Assembly (NCBI RefSeq): GCF_000421845.1
Contig: NZ_ATXU01000002.1
Location: 124,001 to 188,000, forward strand
DNA length: 64,000 nucleotides
Reading direction: 5' to 3'
Source of the DNA: Leucobacter chironomi DSM 19883
GTDB lineage: Bacteria; Actinomycetota; Actinomycetes; Actinomycetales; Microbacteriaceae
Shown: piece after piece, positions 25,141 to 33,276 of the stretch
Position numbering within the stretch: position 1 is the stretch's first letter
How the letters are laid out: every line of letters starts with the position of its first letter
Translations under genes and position numbers: made by a program
The notes under the pieces: generated by a model
Seen by the model: the letters and a program-made list of their open reading frames with translations, nothing else
What the model was told of the DNA's origin: nothing
The model's database searches: none

Positions 25141-25848
25141 ATGAGTCCTCTTTCCCCGCACGAAGCGCCCGCGGCCGTCCTGTGGGACATGGACGGCACT
25201 GTCATCGACTCCGAGCCGCTGTGGCTCGACGCCGAGCTGTCCATGCTCGCCAGGTACGGCATCGAGCTGACCGCTGAGACTCGCGACCGCCTGATCGGAT
25301 CGGGTCTGCGCCGCGCCGCACTCGTCTTCCAAGAGCTGGGTGTGCCGCTCGGCATCGACGAGATCATCGCGGAGTGGGAGGCGGGCGTGATCGCGGGCCT
25401 CCGCGCGGCGGGGCCGCAGTGGCGGCCGGGCGCCGTGGAGCTGCTGGAGTCCCTCGCGGCGGCGGGGATCCCGAGCGCCCTCGTGACGATGGCCGTGCGG
25501 TCGATCGCCGACGCGGTGGTCGGGCTGCTGCCCGACGGGCTGTTCCACGGGATCGTCGCCGGCGACGAAGTGGCCCGCGAGAAGCCGGATCCCGACCCCT
25601 ACCTGCGCGGTGCGGCGCTTCTCGGAGTGCCGATCGAGCGATGCCTCGCGATCGAGGACTCGCCCACGGGGCTCGCCTCGGCCCGGGCGTCCGGCGCGGT
25701 CGCCATCGGCGTGCCGAACCTGCTCGAGCTGGGGGAGGCGCCGGCGCACGAGCTGTGGCCGACGCTCGCAGGCGTCGACGCGGATAGACTTTCCGAGCGT
25801 TTCCGCGGTCTGCGGAACGCCGATCAGACGACGGGAGCGCAGCGGTGA
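25141..25848 (+). CDS. HAD-superfamily phosphatase
   Basis: A 235-residue haloacid dehalogenase-like hydrolase of subfamily IA. Motif I is WDMDGTVIDSE (nucleophile Asp and acid/base Asp), motif II LVTMAVRS, motif III the Lys of EKPDPDPYL, and motif IV IEDSPTG. The helical cap sits between motifs I and II. Members dephosphorylate small phosphorylated metabolites; the substrate is not clear. It opens a plus-strand block: its stop overlaps the GTG of trmI (25845) by four bases. Pairing of this phosphatase with trmI is a common actinobacterial arrangement. Confidence 0.87.
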   Translation: MSPLSPHEAPAAVLWDMDGTVIDSEPLWLDAELSMLARYGIELTAETRDRLIGSGLRRAALVFQELGVPLGIDEIIAEWEAGVIAGLRAAGPQWRPGAVELLESLAAAGIPSALVTMAVRSIADAVVGLLPDGLFHGIVAGDEVAREKPDPDPYLRGAALLGVPIERCLAIEDSPTGLASARASGAVAIGVPNLLELGEAPAHELWPTLAGVDADRLSERFRGLRNADQTTGAQR

Positions 25849-26963
25849 GCGAGCAGCAGATCATGGACGACTCGACCTCGGAGGCCGGCAACGCCGAGCC
25901 CACGCCCGCCGAGCACGCGCCGGCCGCTCGCGGCCCGCTCGGCTACGGCGACCGCGTGCAGCTGACGGGCCCGAAGGGCCGTCTCAACACGATCACGCTC
26001 GTGCCCGGCGGCGAGTTCCACAGCCACCGCGGCATGATCCGCCACGAGGAGATCGTGGGGCTGCCCGACGCTTCCGTCCTCACGAACAGCAACGGCGAGG
26101 AATACCTCGCGCTGCGCCCGCTGCTCTCCGACTTCGTGATGTCGATGCCGCGCGGTGCCGCGATCGTCTACCCGAAGGACGCCGCGCAGATCCTCTCGCT
26201 CGCAGATATCTTCCCGGGAGCCCGGGTGGTCGAGGCCGGTGTCGGGTCGGGTGCGCTGTCGCTGCACCTGCTGCGGGGGATCGGCTCCGAGGGGCGGTTG
26301 TTCTCGTTCGAGCGCCGTGAGGAGTTCGCCGACATCGCCCGCGGCAACGTGGCGGCCTTCAAGGGGCGCGCCCCCGAGAACTGGACCGTCACCGTCGGCG
26401 ACCTGCAGGAGACGCTGCCCTCGACGTGCGAGGCGGCTTCGGTGGACCGCGTGGTGCTCGACATGCTCGCCCCCTGGGAGTGCGTGGACGTCGCGGCGCA
26501 GGCGCTCGCGCCCGGCGGTGTGCTCATCTGCTACGTCGCCACGGTGACGCAGCTCTCGCGCACGGCCGAGGAGATCCGCCGCAGCGGACTGTTCACGCAC
26601 CCGCAGTCGTCCGAGACGATGGTGCGCGGCTGGCACGTCGAGGGGCTCGCCGTGCGCCCCGATCACCGCATGGTGGCGCACACCGGCTTCCTCATCACCG
26701 CTCGCAGGCTCGCGCCGGGTACGCAGCTGCCGGAGCTCAAGCGCCGTGCCTCGAAGAGCGAGTTCACCGAGGAGGATCTCGCGAGCTGGCTGCCCGACAT
26801 CGGCGAGCAGGGCGACGCGGGCGCGTGGACGCCCCAAGCGGTGGGCGAGCGGGGCAAGAGCGACAAGGTGCTGCGCAAGAAGGTGCGGGAGACGCAGCGC
26901 TTCGCGCGGGAGCGCGGTGCCGAGGCCGACGCCGAGGGCGGCGACGCGCATTCCTCGCGCTGA
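25845..26963 (+). CDS. trmI: tRNA (adenine-58-N1)-methyltransferase TrmI
   Basis: A 372-residue TrmI-type methyltransferase that makes m1A58 in the T-loop of tRNA, using SAM. The N-terminal beta domain (GDRVQLTGPKGRLNTITL) precedes the Rossmann domain with the SAM motif VVEAGVGSGALSLHLLR. DMLAPWECVDVA is the conserved motif IV of the family, and YVATVTQLSRTAEEIR follows. The N-terminus has a disordered Ala/Pro/Glu stretch and the C-terminus a charged tail of about 70 residues. Start is GTG, coupled to the HAD gene. In many actinobacteria trmI is followed by the arc-dop-pup-prc cluster; here it is followed by an FKBP-like lipoprotein and pafBC. Confidence 0.93.
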   Translation: MSEQQIMDDSTSEAGNAEPTPAEHAPAARGPLGYGDRVQLTGPKGRLNTITLVPGGEFHSHRGMIRHEEIVGLPDASVLTNSNGEEYLALRPLLSDFVMSMPRGAAIVYPKDAAQILSLADIFPGARVVEAGVGSGALSLHLLRGIGSEGRLFSFERREEFADIARGNVAAFKGRAPENWTVTVGDLQETLPSTCEAASVDRVVLDMLAPWECVDVAAQALAPGGVLICYVATVTQLSRTAEEIRRSGLFTHPQSSETMVRGWHVEGLAVRPDHRMVAHTGFLITARRLAPGTQLPELKRRASKSEFTEEDLASWLPDIGEQGDAGAWTPQAVGERGKSDKVLRKKVRETQRFARERGAEADAEGGDAHSSR

Positions 26964-26970
26964 GGTTCGA

Positions 26971-26976
26971 TAGGAT
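26971..26976 (+). promoter_or_regulatory. -10 box TAGGAT for the FKBP-like gene
   Basis: TAGGAT lies just after the trmI stop and 61 bases before the ATG at 27038, so the FKBP-pafBC part of the block can be transcribed separately. Confidence 0.5.
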
Positions 26977-27037
26977 AGCCGGGTTCAGTTCGGCCGGCCC
27001 GCTCCGGCGGCCGAATCGGCTTCTCCGAGAGGTGCTC

Positions 27038-27961
27038 ATGCTTCGTCGACTCGTTCCCGCTACTGCAGCCGCCGCGCTGCTCCTCGCCGGCGCCACAGGC
27101 TGCAGCGCGCAGGCCTCGGCGGCAGATTGCGAGCCGACGCTCCACCCGGGTGCGCTGAGCGACGGCGTCACCGTCGAGGGCGGCTTCGGCGAGACCCCCG
27201 AGGTCTCGATCCCCGAGGATCTGCAAGTGCTCGCCACGCAGCGCACGGTGGTCGAGGAGGCGGCGGATCGCAGCAGCATCGTCGAGGAGCAGTCGCTCGT
27301 GGGCGTCAACATGGCCTTCTTCGATCCCGCGAGCGGTGAGCGGCTCTACGAGAGCCCCGGCTTCGCGGCCGCCGATCAGTCGGCGGAGTTCCTGCTGGTG
27401 TCCGAGGACGCGGCGAACCCGCTGAGCGAGTCGCTGCGCTGCGCGGCGCCCGGCGACCGCGTCGTCGTCGCGATCTCGCCCGAGGAGGGCTCGCAGCTCG
27501 CGATGCAGCTCGGTGGCGATCCCGAGGCCCCCCTCGTGGGTGTCATCGACGTCGTCTCGGCGGGCCCGCTCGCCGCGCACGGCCCGGTCCGCGGTCTCCC
27601 GAACGGGTTCCCCGCGGTCGTCACCGATCACGAGGGGCGCCCCGGCATCGTGCTGCCCCCGCGCGACGCCCCCGCCGGCACCACTTCGGCGGTGCGTGTC
27701 GAGGGTGACGGCGCAGAGGTCGGCGCCGAGGACAACGTCATCGCGCAGGTGCTCACCGTGGGCTGGGACGGCACCGTGCAGACCAACAGCTGGAACACGG
27801 GCCTCATGGGTCTCGGAAACGAGCAGCAGATCTCCCAGTCGGGCAACACCTTCCGCGAGCAGCTGACGGGTGCGAAGGTCGGTTCGCAGCTGGTCATCAT
27901 CGAGAACGAGTCGGACGCCGAGGCGAAGGTCGTGGTCGTCGACATCATCGGGGTCGGCTGA
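27038..27961 (+). CDS. FKBP-type peptidyl-prolyl isomerase-like lipoprotein
   Basis: A 307-residue lipoprotein. The signal peptide ends LLLAGATGCSAQ with Cys at about residue 22. The mature part reads as two FKBP-like halves: one around VGVNMAFFDPASGERLYESPG and a second around DNVIAQVLTVGWDGTVQTNSW with VGSQLVIIEN near the end, matching the fold of actinobacterial FKBP-type lipoproteins that lie next to pafBC in Microbacteriaceae. Several aromatic residues of the classical active site are missing, so isomerase activity is uncertain. Probable role is folding of exported proteins. The ATG follows GAGAGG. PafB starts seven bases after its stop. Confidence 0.85.
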   Translation: MLRRLVPATAAAALLLAGATGCSAQASAADCEPTLHPGALSDGVTVEGGFGETPEVSIPEDLQVLATQRTVVEEAADRSSIVEEQSLVGVNMAFFDPASGERLYESPGFAAADQSAEFLLVSEDAANPLSESLRCAAPGDRVVVAISPEEGSQLAMQLGGDPEAPLVGVIDVVSAGPLAAHGPVRGLPNGFPAVVTDHEGRPGIVLPPRDAPAGTTSAVRVEGDGAEVGAEDNVIAQVLTVGWDGTVQTNSWNTGLMGLGNEQQISQSGNTFREQLTGAKVGSQLVIIENESDAEAKVVVVDIIGVG

Positions 27962-27968
27962 GGCGCGG

Positions 27969-29030
27969 GTGACCGGTCGCGTTCCCGGCGAGCAGCGCGT
28001 CTTCAGCCTGGTTCTCGCCCTCGTCGTGAGCCCTCAGGGGCTCACGAAGCAGGAGCTGCTGTCGACTGTGCACGGCTACGCGGAGCGGTCGGGATCGACG
28101 TCGGCATCGGAGCGCGCGGCCCTCGACCGTCTGTTCGAGCGCGATAAGGAGCAGTTGCGCGAGCTCGGCATTCAGATCGAGACGCTCGATTCGCCGATGC
28201 AGCCGGGCAACAACCAGCTCACCCGGTATCGCATCTCGAAGGAGCAGCTGGAGTTTCCGAGCGAGCTGCGCTTCGACGAGCGCGAGCTGATGCTGCTCCG
28301 CCTCGCCGCGCTGGCGTGGAGCGAGGGCAGCCTGAGCGCGGCGTCGCGCCGCGCAGCGATGAAGCTGGAGGCGCTGGGAGCCGGGCTGGATGTGCAGCAC
28401 CTGGGCGTCGCCCCGAGTCTCGGCACGGCGGAGCCGGCCGCGGCGCCGCTGCAGCGCGCGATCGACGAGGGCCGGGTGGTGCGCTTCGACTACGCGCTGC
28501 CGGGCCGGGATGCTCCGCTTGCGCGTCGGGCGGCTCCGCTGCGGCTGCACCGGGTCGACGGGCGCTGGCATCTGATTTCGTGGGATCTCGATCGCGAGGC
28601 GGATCGGGTGTTCCTGCTCTCCCGCATCGCGGGGGAGGTGCGGCTCGGCGCTGAGCGCTTCGATCCGGCGCTGCGGGAGCGGGGGGAGCCCGCGATCGCC
28701 GAGCTGCTCGCGCTGCGGGAGAACCGGCGGGCCGAGGTGCTGGTGCGGCGCGGCAGTGTTGCGGAGGCGCGGCTCGCGCCCCGGGCCGTCGGCGCCGAGC
28801 CGGATGTGCGTCGCGATCGGCTGCGGCTGTCGATCGGGGTGCTCGACCCGCACCTCTTCGCGGAGGAGCTCATCGGGTACGGGGCCGATGCCGCGGTGGT
28901 GGCGCCCGAGTCGCTGCGCGGGCTCGTCCTCGACGGGCTGCAGCGGATCGCGGCGGCCCACGAGGCGGGCGCGTCTGCGCCGGCGGCGGAATCCGGCGCC
29001 GCGCAGGAGAAGGGAGCCGGCGTTGCGTAA
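27969..29030 (+). CDS. pafB: WYL-domain transcriptional regulator PafB
   Basis: A 353-residue protein with an N-terminal winged helix (QRVFSLVLALVVSPQGLTKQEL), a WYL domain centred on VVRFDYALPGRD and RRAAPLRLHRVDGRWHLISWD, and a C-terminal WCX-like extension. PafB works with PafC as a heterodimeric activator of the DNA-damage response in mycobacteria; the name comes from the proteasome accessory factor locus. The start is a GTG at 27969, set by the winged-helix beginning; no ATG fits. It overlaps pafC by eight bases. No pup, dop, prc or pafA gene is near. Confidence 0.92.
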   Translation: MTGRVPGEQRVFSLVLALVVSPQGLTKQELLSTVHGYAERSGSTSASERAALDRLFERDKEQLRELGIQIETLDSPMQPGNNQLTRYRISKEQLEFPSELRFDERELMLLRLAALAWSEGSLSAASRRAAMKLEALGAGLDVQHLGVAPSLGTAEPAAAPLQRAIDEGRVVRFDYALPGRDAPLARRAAPLRLHRVDGRWHLISWDLDREADRVFLLSRIAGEVRLGAERFDPALRERGEPAIAELLALRENRRAEVLVRRGSVAEARLAPRAVGAEPDVRRDRLRLSIGVLDPHLFAEELIGYGADAAVVAPESLRGLVLDGLQRIAAAHEAGASAPAAESGAAQEKGAGVA

Positions 29031-29994
29031 GCGGGTGCTCGCCCCTGACCGCGTGATGCTGCTGCTCGCGCTGGTTCCGTATCTGCGCGAGCACGGGCCG
29101 ACTCCCGTGCCGCAGCTCGCCGCGGCCTTCGACGTCGCCCCTGATCTGCTGCGCGGGCTGGTGCGCTTCCTCGGCACGGCCGGGGTGCCGGGTGAGACGC
29201 TGAGCTACCAGGATGAAGACCTCTTCGACATCGACTGGGACGCGCTGGAGCGCGACGACGTCGTGAGCCTCACCCGTACGGTCGCCGTCGACGACGCGCC
29301 GCGTTTCGCGCCCGCGGAGACGGCCGCCCTGATCGCCGGACTGCAGGCGCTCACGCCCATGCTGCCCGCCGATGATGCACGTCGGGCGCAGCAGACCGCG
29401 GCCAAGCTCGGCACGGCGCTCGGGGCGGCGGCGCCGGCGCTGTCCGTGACGGCGGATCCGCAGGACCCGCGGATCCCGCTCGTCGTCTCGGCGATCGACG
29501 CCGGCCGGGTGCTCGCCTTCGACTACCGCGACGCCGAGGGGCGCACGAGTCGGCGCACGGCCGATCCGATCGCGCTCACCCAGCACGCCGGATCCTGGTA
29601 TCTGCGCGCGCACTGCCGCGACCGCGACGCCGAGCGCAGCTTCCGCGTCGAGCAGATGAGCGGGGTGCGCGTGCTCGACCTTGCGGCCGAGCCGCACGCG
29701 CCGGCGAGCGAGGATGCGCGCTCCGCGTTCGAGCTGGTGGTGTCGCTTCCAGCGCACGTGCTGCCGAGGATCCGCGGCTTCGCCCCCGAGGTGATCGGCG
29801 AGGACGCGGCCGGCCGCGTGCGCGTGCGCGTCGAGGCGTGGCACGAGGGTGCCGCGATCCGGCTCGTGCAGGCGGCGCCGGGCGAGGTGGTCGTCGAGTC
29901 GCCCGAGCGCGCTCGCGAGGCGGTGCGCGCGTGGGCCGGGCGCGCGCTCGATGTCGCCGCCCGGGTGCCCGGTTCTGCAGGCTCACTGGGATAA
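29023..29994 (+). CDS. pafC: WYL-domain transcriptional regulator PafC
   Basis: A 323-residue partner of PafB with the same order: winged helix (DRVMLLLALVPYLREHG), WYL domain (RVLAFDYRDAEGRTSRRTADPIALTQHAGSWYL region) and C-terminal WCX-like part. The start is a TTG at 29023 preceded by AAGGGAG at 29010-29016; a GTG at 29035 is possible but has a poorer site. The pafB stop lies inside pafC, so the two are made together. The pafC stop codon at 29992-29994 is also part of the TAAACT box that drives tatC. Confidence 0.9.
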   Translation: MRKRVLAPDRVMLLLALVPYLREHGPTPVPQLAAAFDVAPDLLRGLVRFLGTAGVPGETLSYQDEDLFDIDWDALERDDVVSLTRTVAVDDAPRFAPAETAALIAGLQALTPMLPADDARRAQQTAAKLGTALGAAAPALSVTADPQDPRIPLVVSAIDAGRVLAFDYRDAEGRTSRRTADPIALTQHAGSWYLRAHCRDRDAERSFRVEQMSGVRVLDLAAEPHAPASEDARSAFELVVSLPAHVLPRIRGFAPEVIGEDAAGRVRVRVEAWHEGAAIRLVQAAPGEVVVESPERAREAVRAWAGRALDVAARVPGSAGSLG

Positions 29995-29997
29995 ACT
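29992..29997 (+). promoter_or_regulatory. tatC -10 box TAAACT, leaderless
   Basis: TAAACT overlaps the pafC stop codon and ends six bases before the tatC ATG at 30004. Confidence 0.6.
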
Positions 29998-30003
29998 GAG
30001 CGA

Positions 30004-30867
30004 ATGGCAGAACAGGCGCGGAAGAAGCGCAATCCCGAGGCGAGGATGAGCCTCGGGGACCACCTCGTCGAACTGCGCAAGCGCCTCATGATCTCCGCTC
30101 TCGCGATCGTCGTGGGCCTCGTCGTCGGCTTCATTCTCTCGCCCTACGTGTGGGACGTGCTGCGTCAGCCCATCTACGACATCGCCCAGGAGCAGGGGCG
30201 CACGGCGCAGATCAACTACGACGACATCACGGGCGCCTTCGACACGCGGGTGCAGATCGCACTGTTCATCGCGGTCATCATCTCGTGCCCGGTGTGGCTC
30301 TATCAGATCTGGGCGTTCCTCGCCCCCGGCCTCACCAAGCGAGAGAAGCTGTACGGGGTGGGCTTCCTCTGCACCGCGGTCCCGCTGTTCCTGCTCGGCG
30401 CCTACGCCGGCTGGCTCGTCATCCCGAACATCGTGCGCCTGCTCACGAGCTTCGCGCCGCCCGAGGATGCGGCCTTCATGAGCGCTCGCAAGTACCTCGA
30501 CTTCTCCACGAAGCTGCTGCTCGCGATCGGTGCGGGCTTCGTGATGCCCGCGCTGCTCGTCATGCTCAACTTCCTCGGCGTGGTCCGCGGCAAGTCGATC
30601 CTGAAGAGCTGGCGCGTCGCGATCCTCGTCATCATCCTGTTCGCCGGGATCGCGACGCCGGCGGTCGACCTCATGAGCATGTTCCTGCTGGCGGCGCCGC
30701 TGATCGTGCTCTACTTCGGCGCTGCCGGGATCGCGATCCTGCACGATCGGCGCGTCGACAAGAAGCGGGCAGCCGATCTCGCCGAGTACGGCATCGACGA
30801 CTCGGACACCGATGACAGCCCAGACGGCGACGGTCGCACGCGGGGACGACTGGGGAAGCAGTCGTGA
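30004..30867 (+). CDS. tatC: Sec-independent protein translocase subunit TatC
   Basis: A 287-residue TatC, the membrane receptor for twin-arginine signal peptides. The N-terminus carries SLGDHLVELRKRL, with the conserved Glu of the signal-peptide site, then six membrane helices; FLAPGLTKREKLYG with its FxxPgLtxxEk motif lies before helix 3. The C-terminal tail is charged and acidic. The start is a leaderless ATG nine bases after pafC. In related actinobacteria tatA lies between pafC and tatC; it is missing here, so TatA must be encoded elsewhere. The stop overlaps the helicase GTG by four bases. Confidence 0.95.
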   Translation: MAEQARKKRNPEARMSLGDHLVELRKRLMISALAIVVGLVVGFILSPYVWDVLRQPIYDIAQEQGRTAQINYDDITGAFDTRVQIALFIAVIISCPVWLYQIWAFLAPGLTKREKLYGVGFLCTAVPLFLLGAYAGWLVIPNIVRLLTSFAPPEDAAFMSARKYLDFSTKLLLAIGAGFVMPALLVMLNFLGVVRGKSILKSWRVAILVIILFAGIATPAVDLMSMFLLAAPLIVLYFGAAGIAILHDRRVDKKRAADLAEYGIDDSDTDDSPDGDGRTRGRLGKQS

Positions 30868-33266
30868 CGCAGCCGACCGGGGCAGCGGCCGGGCCGGACG
30901 GGCCCGTGACCGGGCCGGACGCGGCCGGCCCGCAGACGGCGCTCGACGCCTTCGCTGCCCGGGTCGGGTATCCGCTCGACGCCTTCCAGCGCACCGCCTG
31001 CGAACGGCTCGAAGAGGGCCGCAGCGTGCTCGTGGCGGCCCCCACGGGCTCCGGCAAGACCACCGTCGCCGAGTTCGCGGTCTATCTCGCGCGCCGCGAG
31101 CGCGATGCCCGCATCTTCTACACGGCCCCCATCAAGGCGCTCTCGAATCAGAAGTTCCACGAGCTCTGCGAGGAGTACGGCGAAGACGAGGTGGGCCTGC
31201 TCACGGGCGACGTGAACCTGCGCGGGGACGCCCCGATCGTGGTGATGACCACCGAGGTGCTGCGCAACATGATCTACGCCGACGGCGACGAGGGGCGCGC
31301 GGGCGGCCCGCGGGACGCGCTCGACGGTCTCGCCTTCGTGGTGCTCGACGAGGTGCACTACCTGGGCGACCGCTGGCGCGGTGCCGTGTGGGAGGAGATC
31401 ATCCTCCACCTGCCGCCGGACGTGCGGCTGGTGTCGCTGTCGGCGACCGTCTCGAACGCCGAGGAGTTCGGCGACTGGATGCACGCCGTGCGCGGCGACA
31501 CCGATGTGATCCTCTCGGAGCACCGCCCGGTGCCGCTCTACCAGCACGTGCTCACCTCGAAGGCGCTGCTGCCGCTCTTCGTGGGCCGCGACGGCGAGAC
31601 CGCTGCGACGGGCGGAGGCGGTCGCATCAACCCCGAACTGCGCCAGCTCGACGGCGGGCGGCGCGGCGACGACCGGGGCCGTGGCGGTCGCTCCGATCGC
31701 GGCGATCGGGACCGCGGACGCGACCGCGGTCACGGCTATGCGGATCGCGGCCGCACGCGGGGGCGCCCGCCGGTGCGCCGCACGCGCCGCGTGTCCCGCG
31801 CCGACATCGCGCGCGCCCTCGACGAGACGCGGCTGCTGCCCGCGATCGTGTTCGTGTTCAGCCGCAACGGCTGCGACCAGGCGGTGCGGCAGTGCCTGTT
31901 CGAGGGCATCGCGCTCACCACGCGCGAAGAGCGCGAGGAGATCCGGCGCGTCGCGCGATCCGCCACCATCGACATGAGCGACGAGGAGCGCCGCGTGCTC
32001 GGCGTGCGCGAGTGGATCGCGGGCCTCGAACGGGGCGTCGCCGCCCACCACGCGGGCCTGCTGCCGGCGTTCAAGACCGTCGTCGAGCACCTCTTCCAGC
32101 GACGCCTCGTGAAGCTCGTCTTCGCCACCGAGACCCTGGCCCTCGGCATCAACATGCCGGCGCGCGCCGTGGTGATCGAACGGCTCGACAAGTTCAACGG
32201 CGAGCAGCGCGTGCCGCTGACCTCGGGGGAGTACACGCAGCTGACGGGCCGTGCCGGGCGGCGCGGCATCGACACCGAGGGCCACGCGGTCGTGGTGTGG
32301 AGCGACGGGGTGGACCTCGAAGCGCTCGCCCACCTCGCCGGTGCGCGGTCGTTCCCGGTGCGGTCCAGCTTCCGGCCCACGCCGAACATGGCCGTCAACC
32401 TGCTGCAGCGCATGGACATGGAGCAGGTGCGCGAAACCCTCGAACTCTCCTTCGCGCAGTTCCAGGCCGACCGCGCCGTCGTCGATCAGGCCCGCGAGCT
32501 GCGCGCCGAGCAGGAATCCCTCGCCGGCTACGACGCAGCGGCGGCGCGGTCGCAGGGGGCGGATCGCAGGCGCTGGGAGGACCGCGCGCGCAAACTGCGG
32601 CGACGCATCGAACGGGGTCGCCGCCAGATCGCGTCGCGCACGGGCACCATCGCGCGCACCTTCGACCGAGTGGTCGAACTGCTGTTCGACCTCGACTACC
32701 TGCGGGGCCCGTCGTCGGAGCCCGAGGTGGCGCCGTGGGGAGAACTGCTGCGCCGCATCTACGGCGAGCGCGACCTGCTCGTGGCCGAGTGCCTGCGGCG
32801 AGACGCGCTGCGCGGCCTCGACGCGGCCGGCCTCGCGGCCATGTGCTGCGCGCTCAGCTACGAGCCCCGACGCGATGACGAAGGCGAACCCGGCCTGCCG
32901 GGCGGGCGCCTCTTCGCAGCCGCGCACGACCGGGTGCTCGACCTGTGGGTCGAACTCGACGACCTTGCGGAACGGTATCGGCTGCCGCGCAGCGAGATGC
33001 CGCACGCCGGCCTCGCCGCCGCGATGCACGCCTGGGCCGCGGGCACCCCGATCGAGCACGTGCTCGAACGCTCGGGCATCGGCGCCGGCGACTTCGTGCG
33101 CTGGACCAAGCAGACCATCGACATGCTCGACCAGATCGCGCAGGCGTGCGAGACCGCCGTGCGCGGCGGTCTCGACGAAGACCGCCTGGGCGAGCTCGCG
33201 AAACTCGCCCGCGAAGCGAAGCGCGGCGTGCGCCGCGGCATCGTCGAAGCGTCGAGCACCTCGTGA
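30864..33266 (+). CDS. helY: Ski2/Mtr4-like DEVH-box RNA helicase (HelY-like)
   Basis: An 800-residue superfamily 2 helicase, the HelY type found beside tatC in actinobacteria and related to the eukaryotic exosome helicases Mtr4/Ski2. Walker A is APTGSGKTT (Lys65), motif Ia FYTAPIKALSNQKF, the DEVH box in FVVLDEVHYLGD, motif III LSATVSNAEEFGDW, and motifs V-VI in FATETLALGINMPAR and QLTGRAGRRGIDTEG. The C-terminal part has the arch/DSHCT-like helical domain. Between the two RecA lobes, residues about 253-312 form an Arg/Gly/Asp-rich insert likely to be disordered and RNA-binding. Start is GTG at 30864, coupled to tatC. Likely role is RNA unwinding in decay or processing. Confidence 0.92.
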   Translation: MTQPTGAAAGPDGPVTGPDAAGPQTALDAFAARVGYPLDAFQRTACERLEEGRSVLVAAPTGSGKTTVAEFAVYLARRERDARIFYTAPIKALSNQKFHELCEEYGEDEVGLLTGDVNLRGDAPIVVMTTEVLRNMIYADGDEGRAGGPRDALDGLAFVVLDEVHYLGDRWRGAVWEEIILHLPPDVRLVSLSATVSNAEEFGDWMHAVRGDTDVILSEHRPVPLYQHVLTSKALLPLFVGRDGETAATGGGGRINPELRQLDGGRRGDDRGRGGRSDRGDRDRGRDRGHGYADRGRTRGRPPVRRTRRVSRADIARALDETRLLPAIVFVFSRNGCDQAVRQCLFEGIALTTREEREEIRRVARSATIDMSDEERRVLGVREWIAGLERGVAAHHAGLLPAFKTVVEHLFQRRLVKLVFATETLALGINMPARAVVIERLDKFNGEQRVPLTSGEYTQLTGRAGRRGIDTEGHAVVVWSDGVDLEALAHLAGARSFPVRSSFRPTPNMAVNLLQRMDMEQVRETLELSFAQFQADRAVVDQARELRAEQESLAGYDAAAARSQGADRRRWEDRARKLRRRIERGRRQIASRTGTIARTFDRVVELLFDLDYLRGPSSEPEVAPWGELLRRIYGERDLLVAECLRRDALRGLDAAGLAAMCCALSYEPRRDDEGEPGLPGGRLFAAAHDRVLDLWVELDDLAERYRLPRSEMPHAGLAAAMHAWAAGTPIEHVLERSGIGAGDFVRWTKQTIDMLDQIAQACETAVRGGLDEDRLGELAKLAREAKRGVRRGIVEASSTS

Positions 33267-33276
33267 GGGGCGTTCT

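Noticed and set aside
27038-27961. FKBP-like lipoprotein as a missing proteasome-locus gene
   Set aside because: It has a lipobox and FKBP-like halves and no similarity to arc, dop or pup products.
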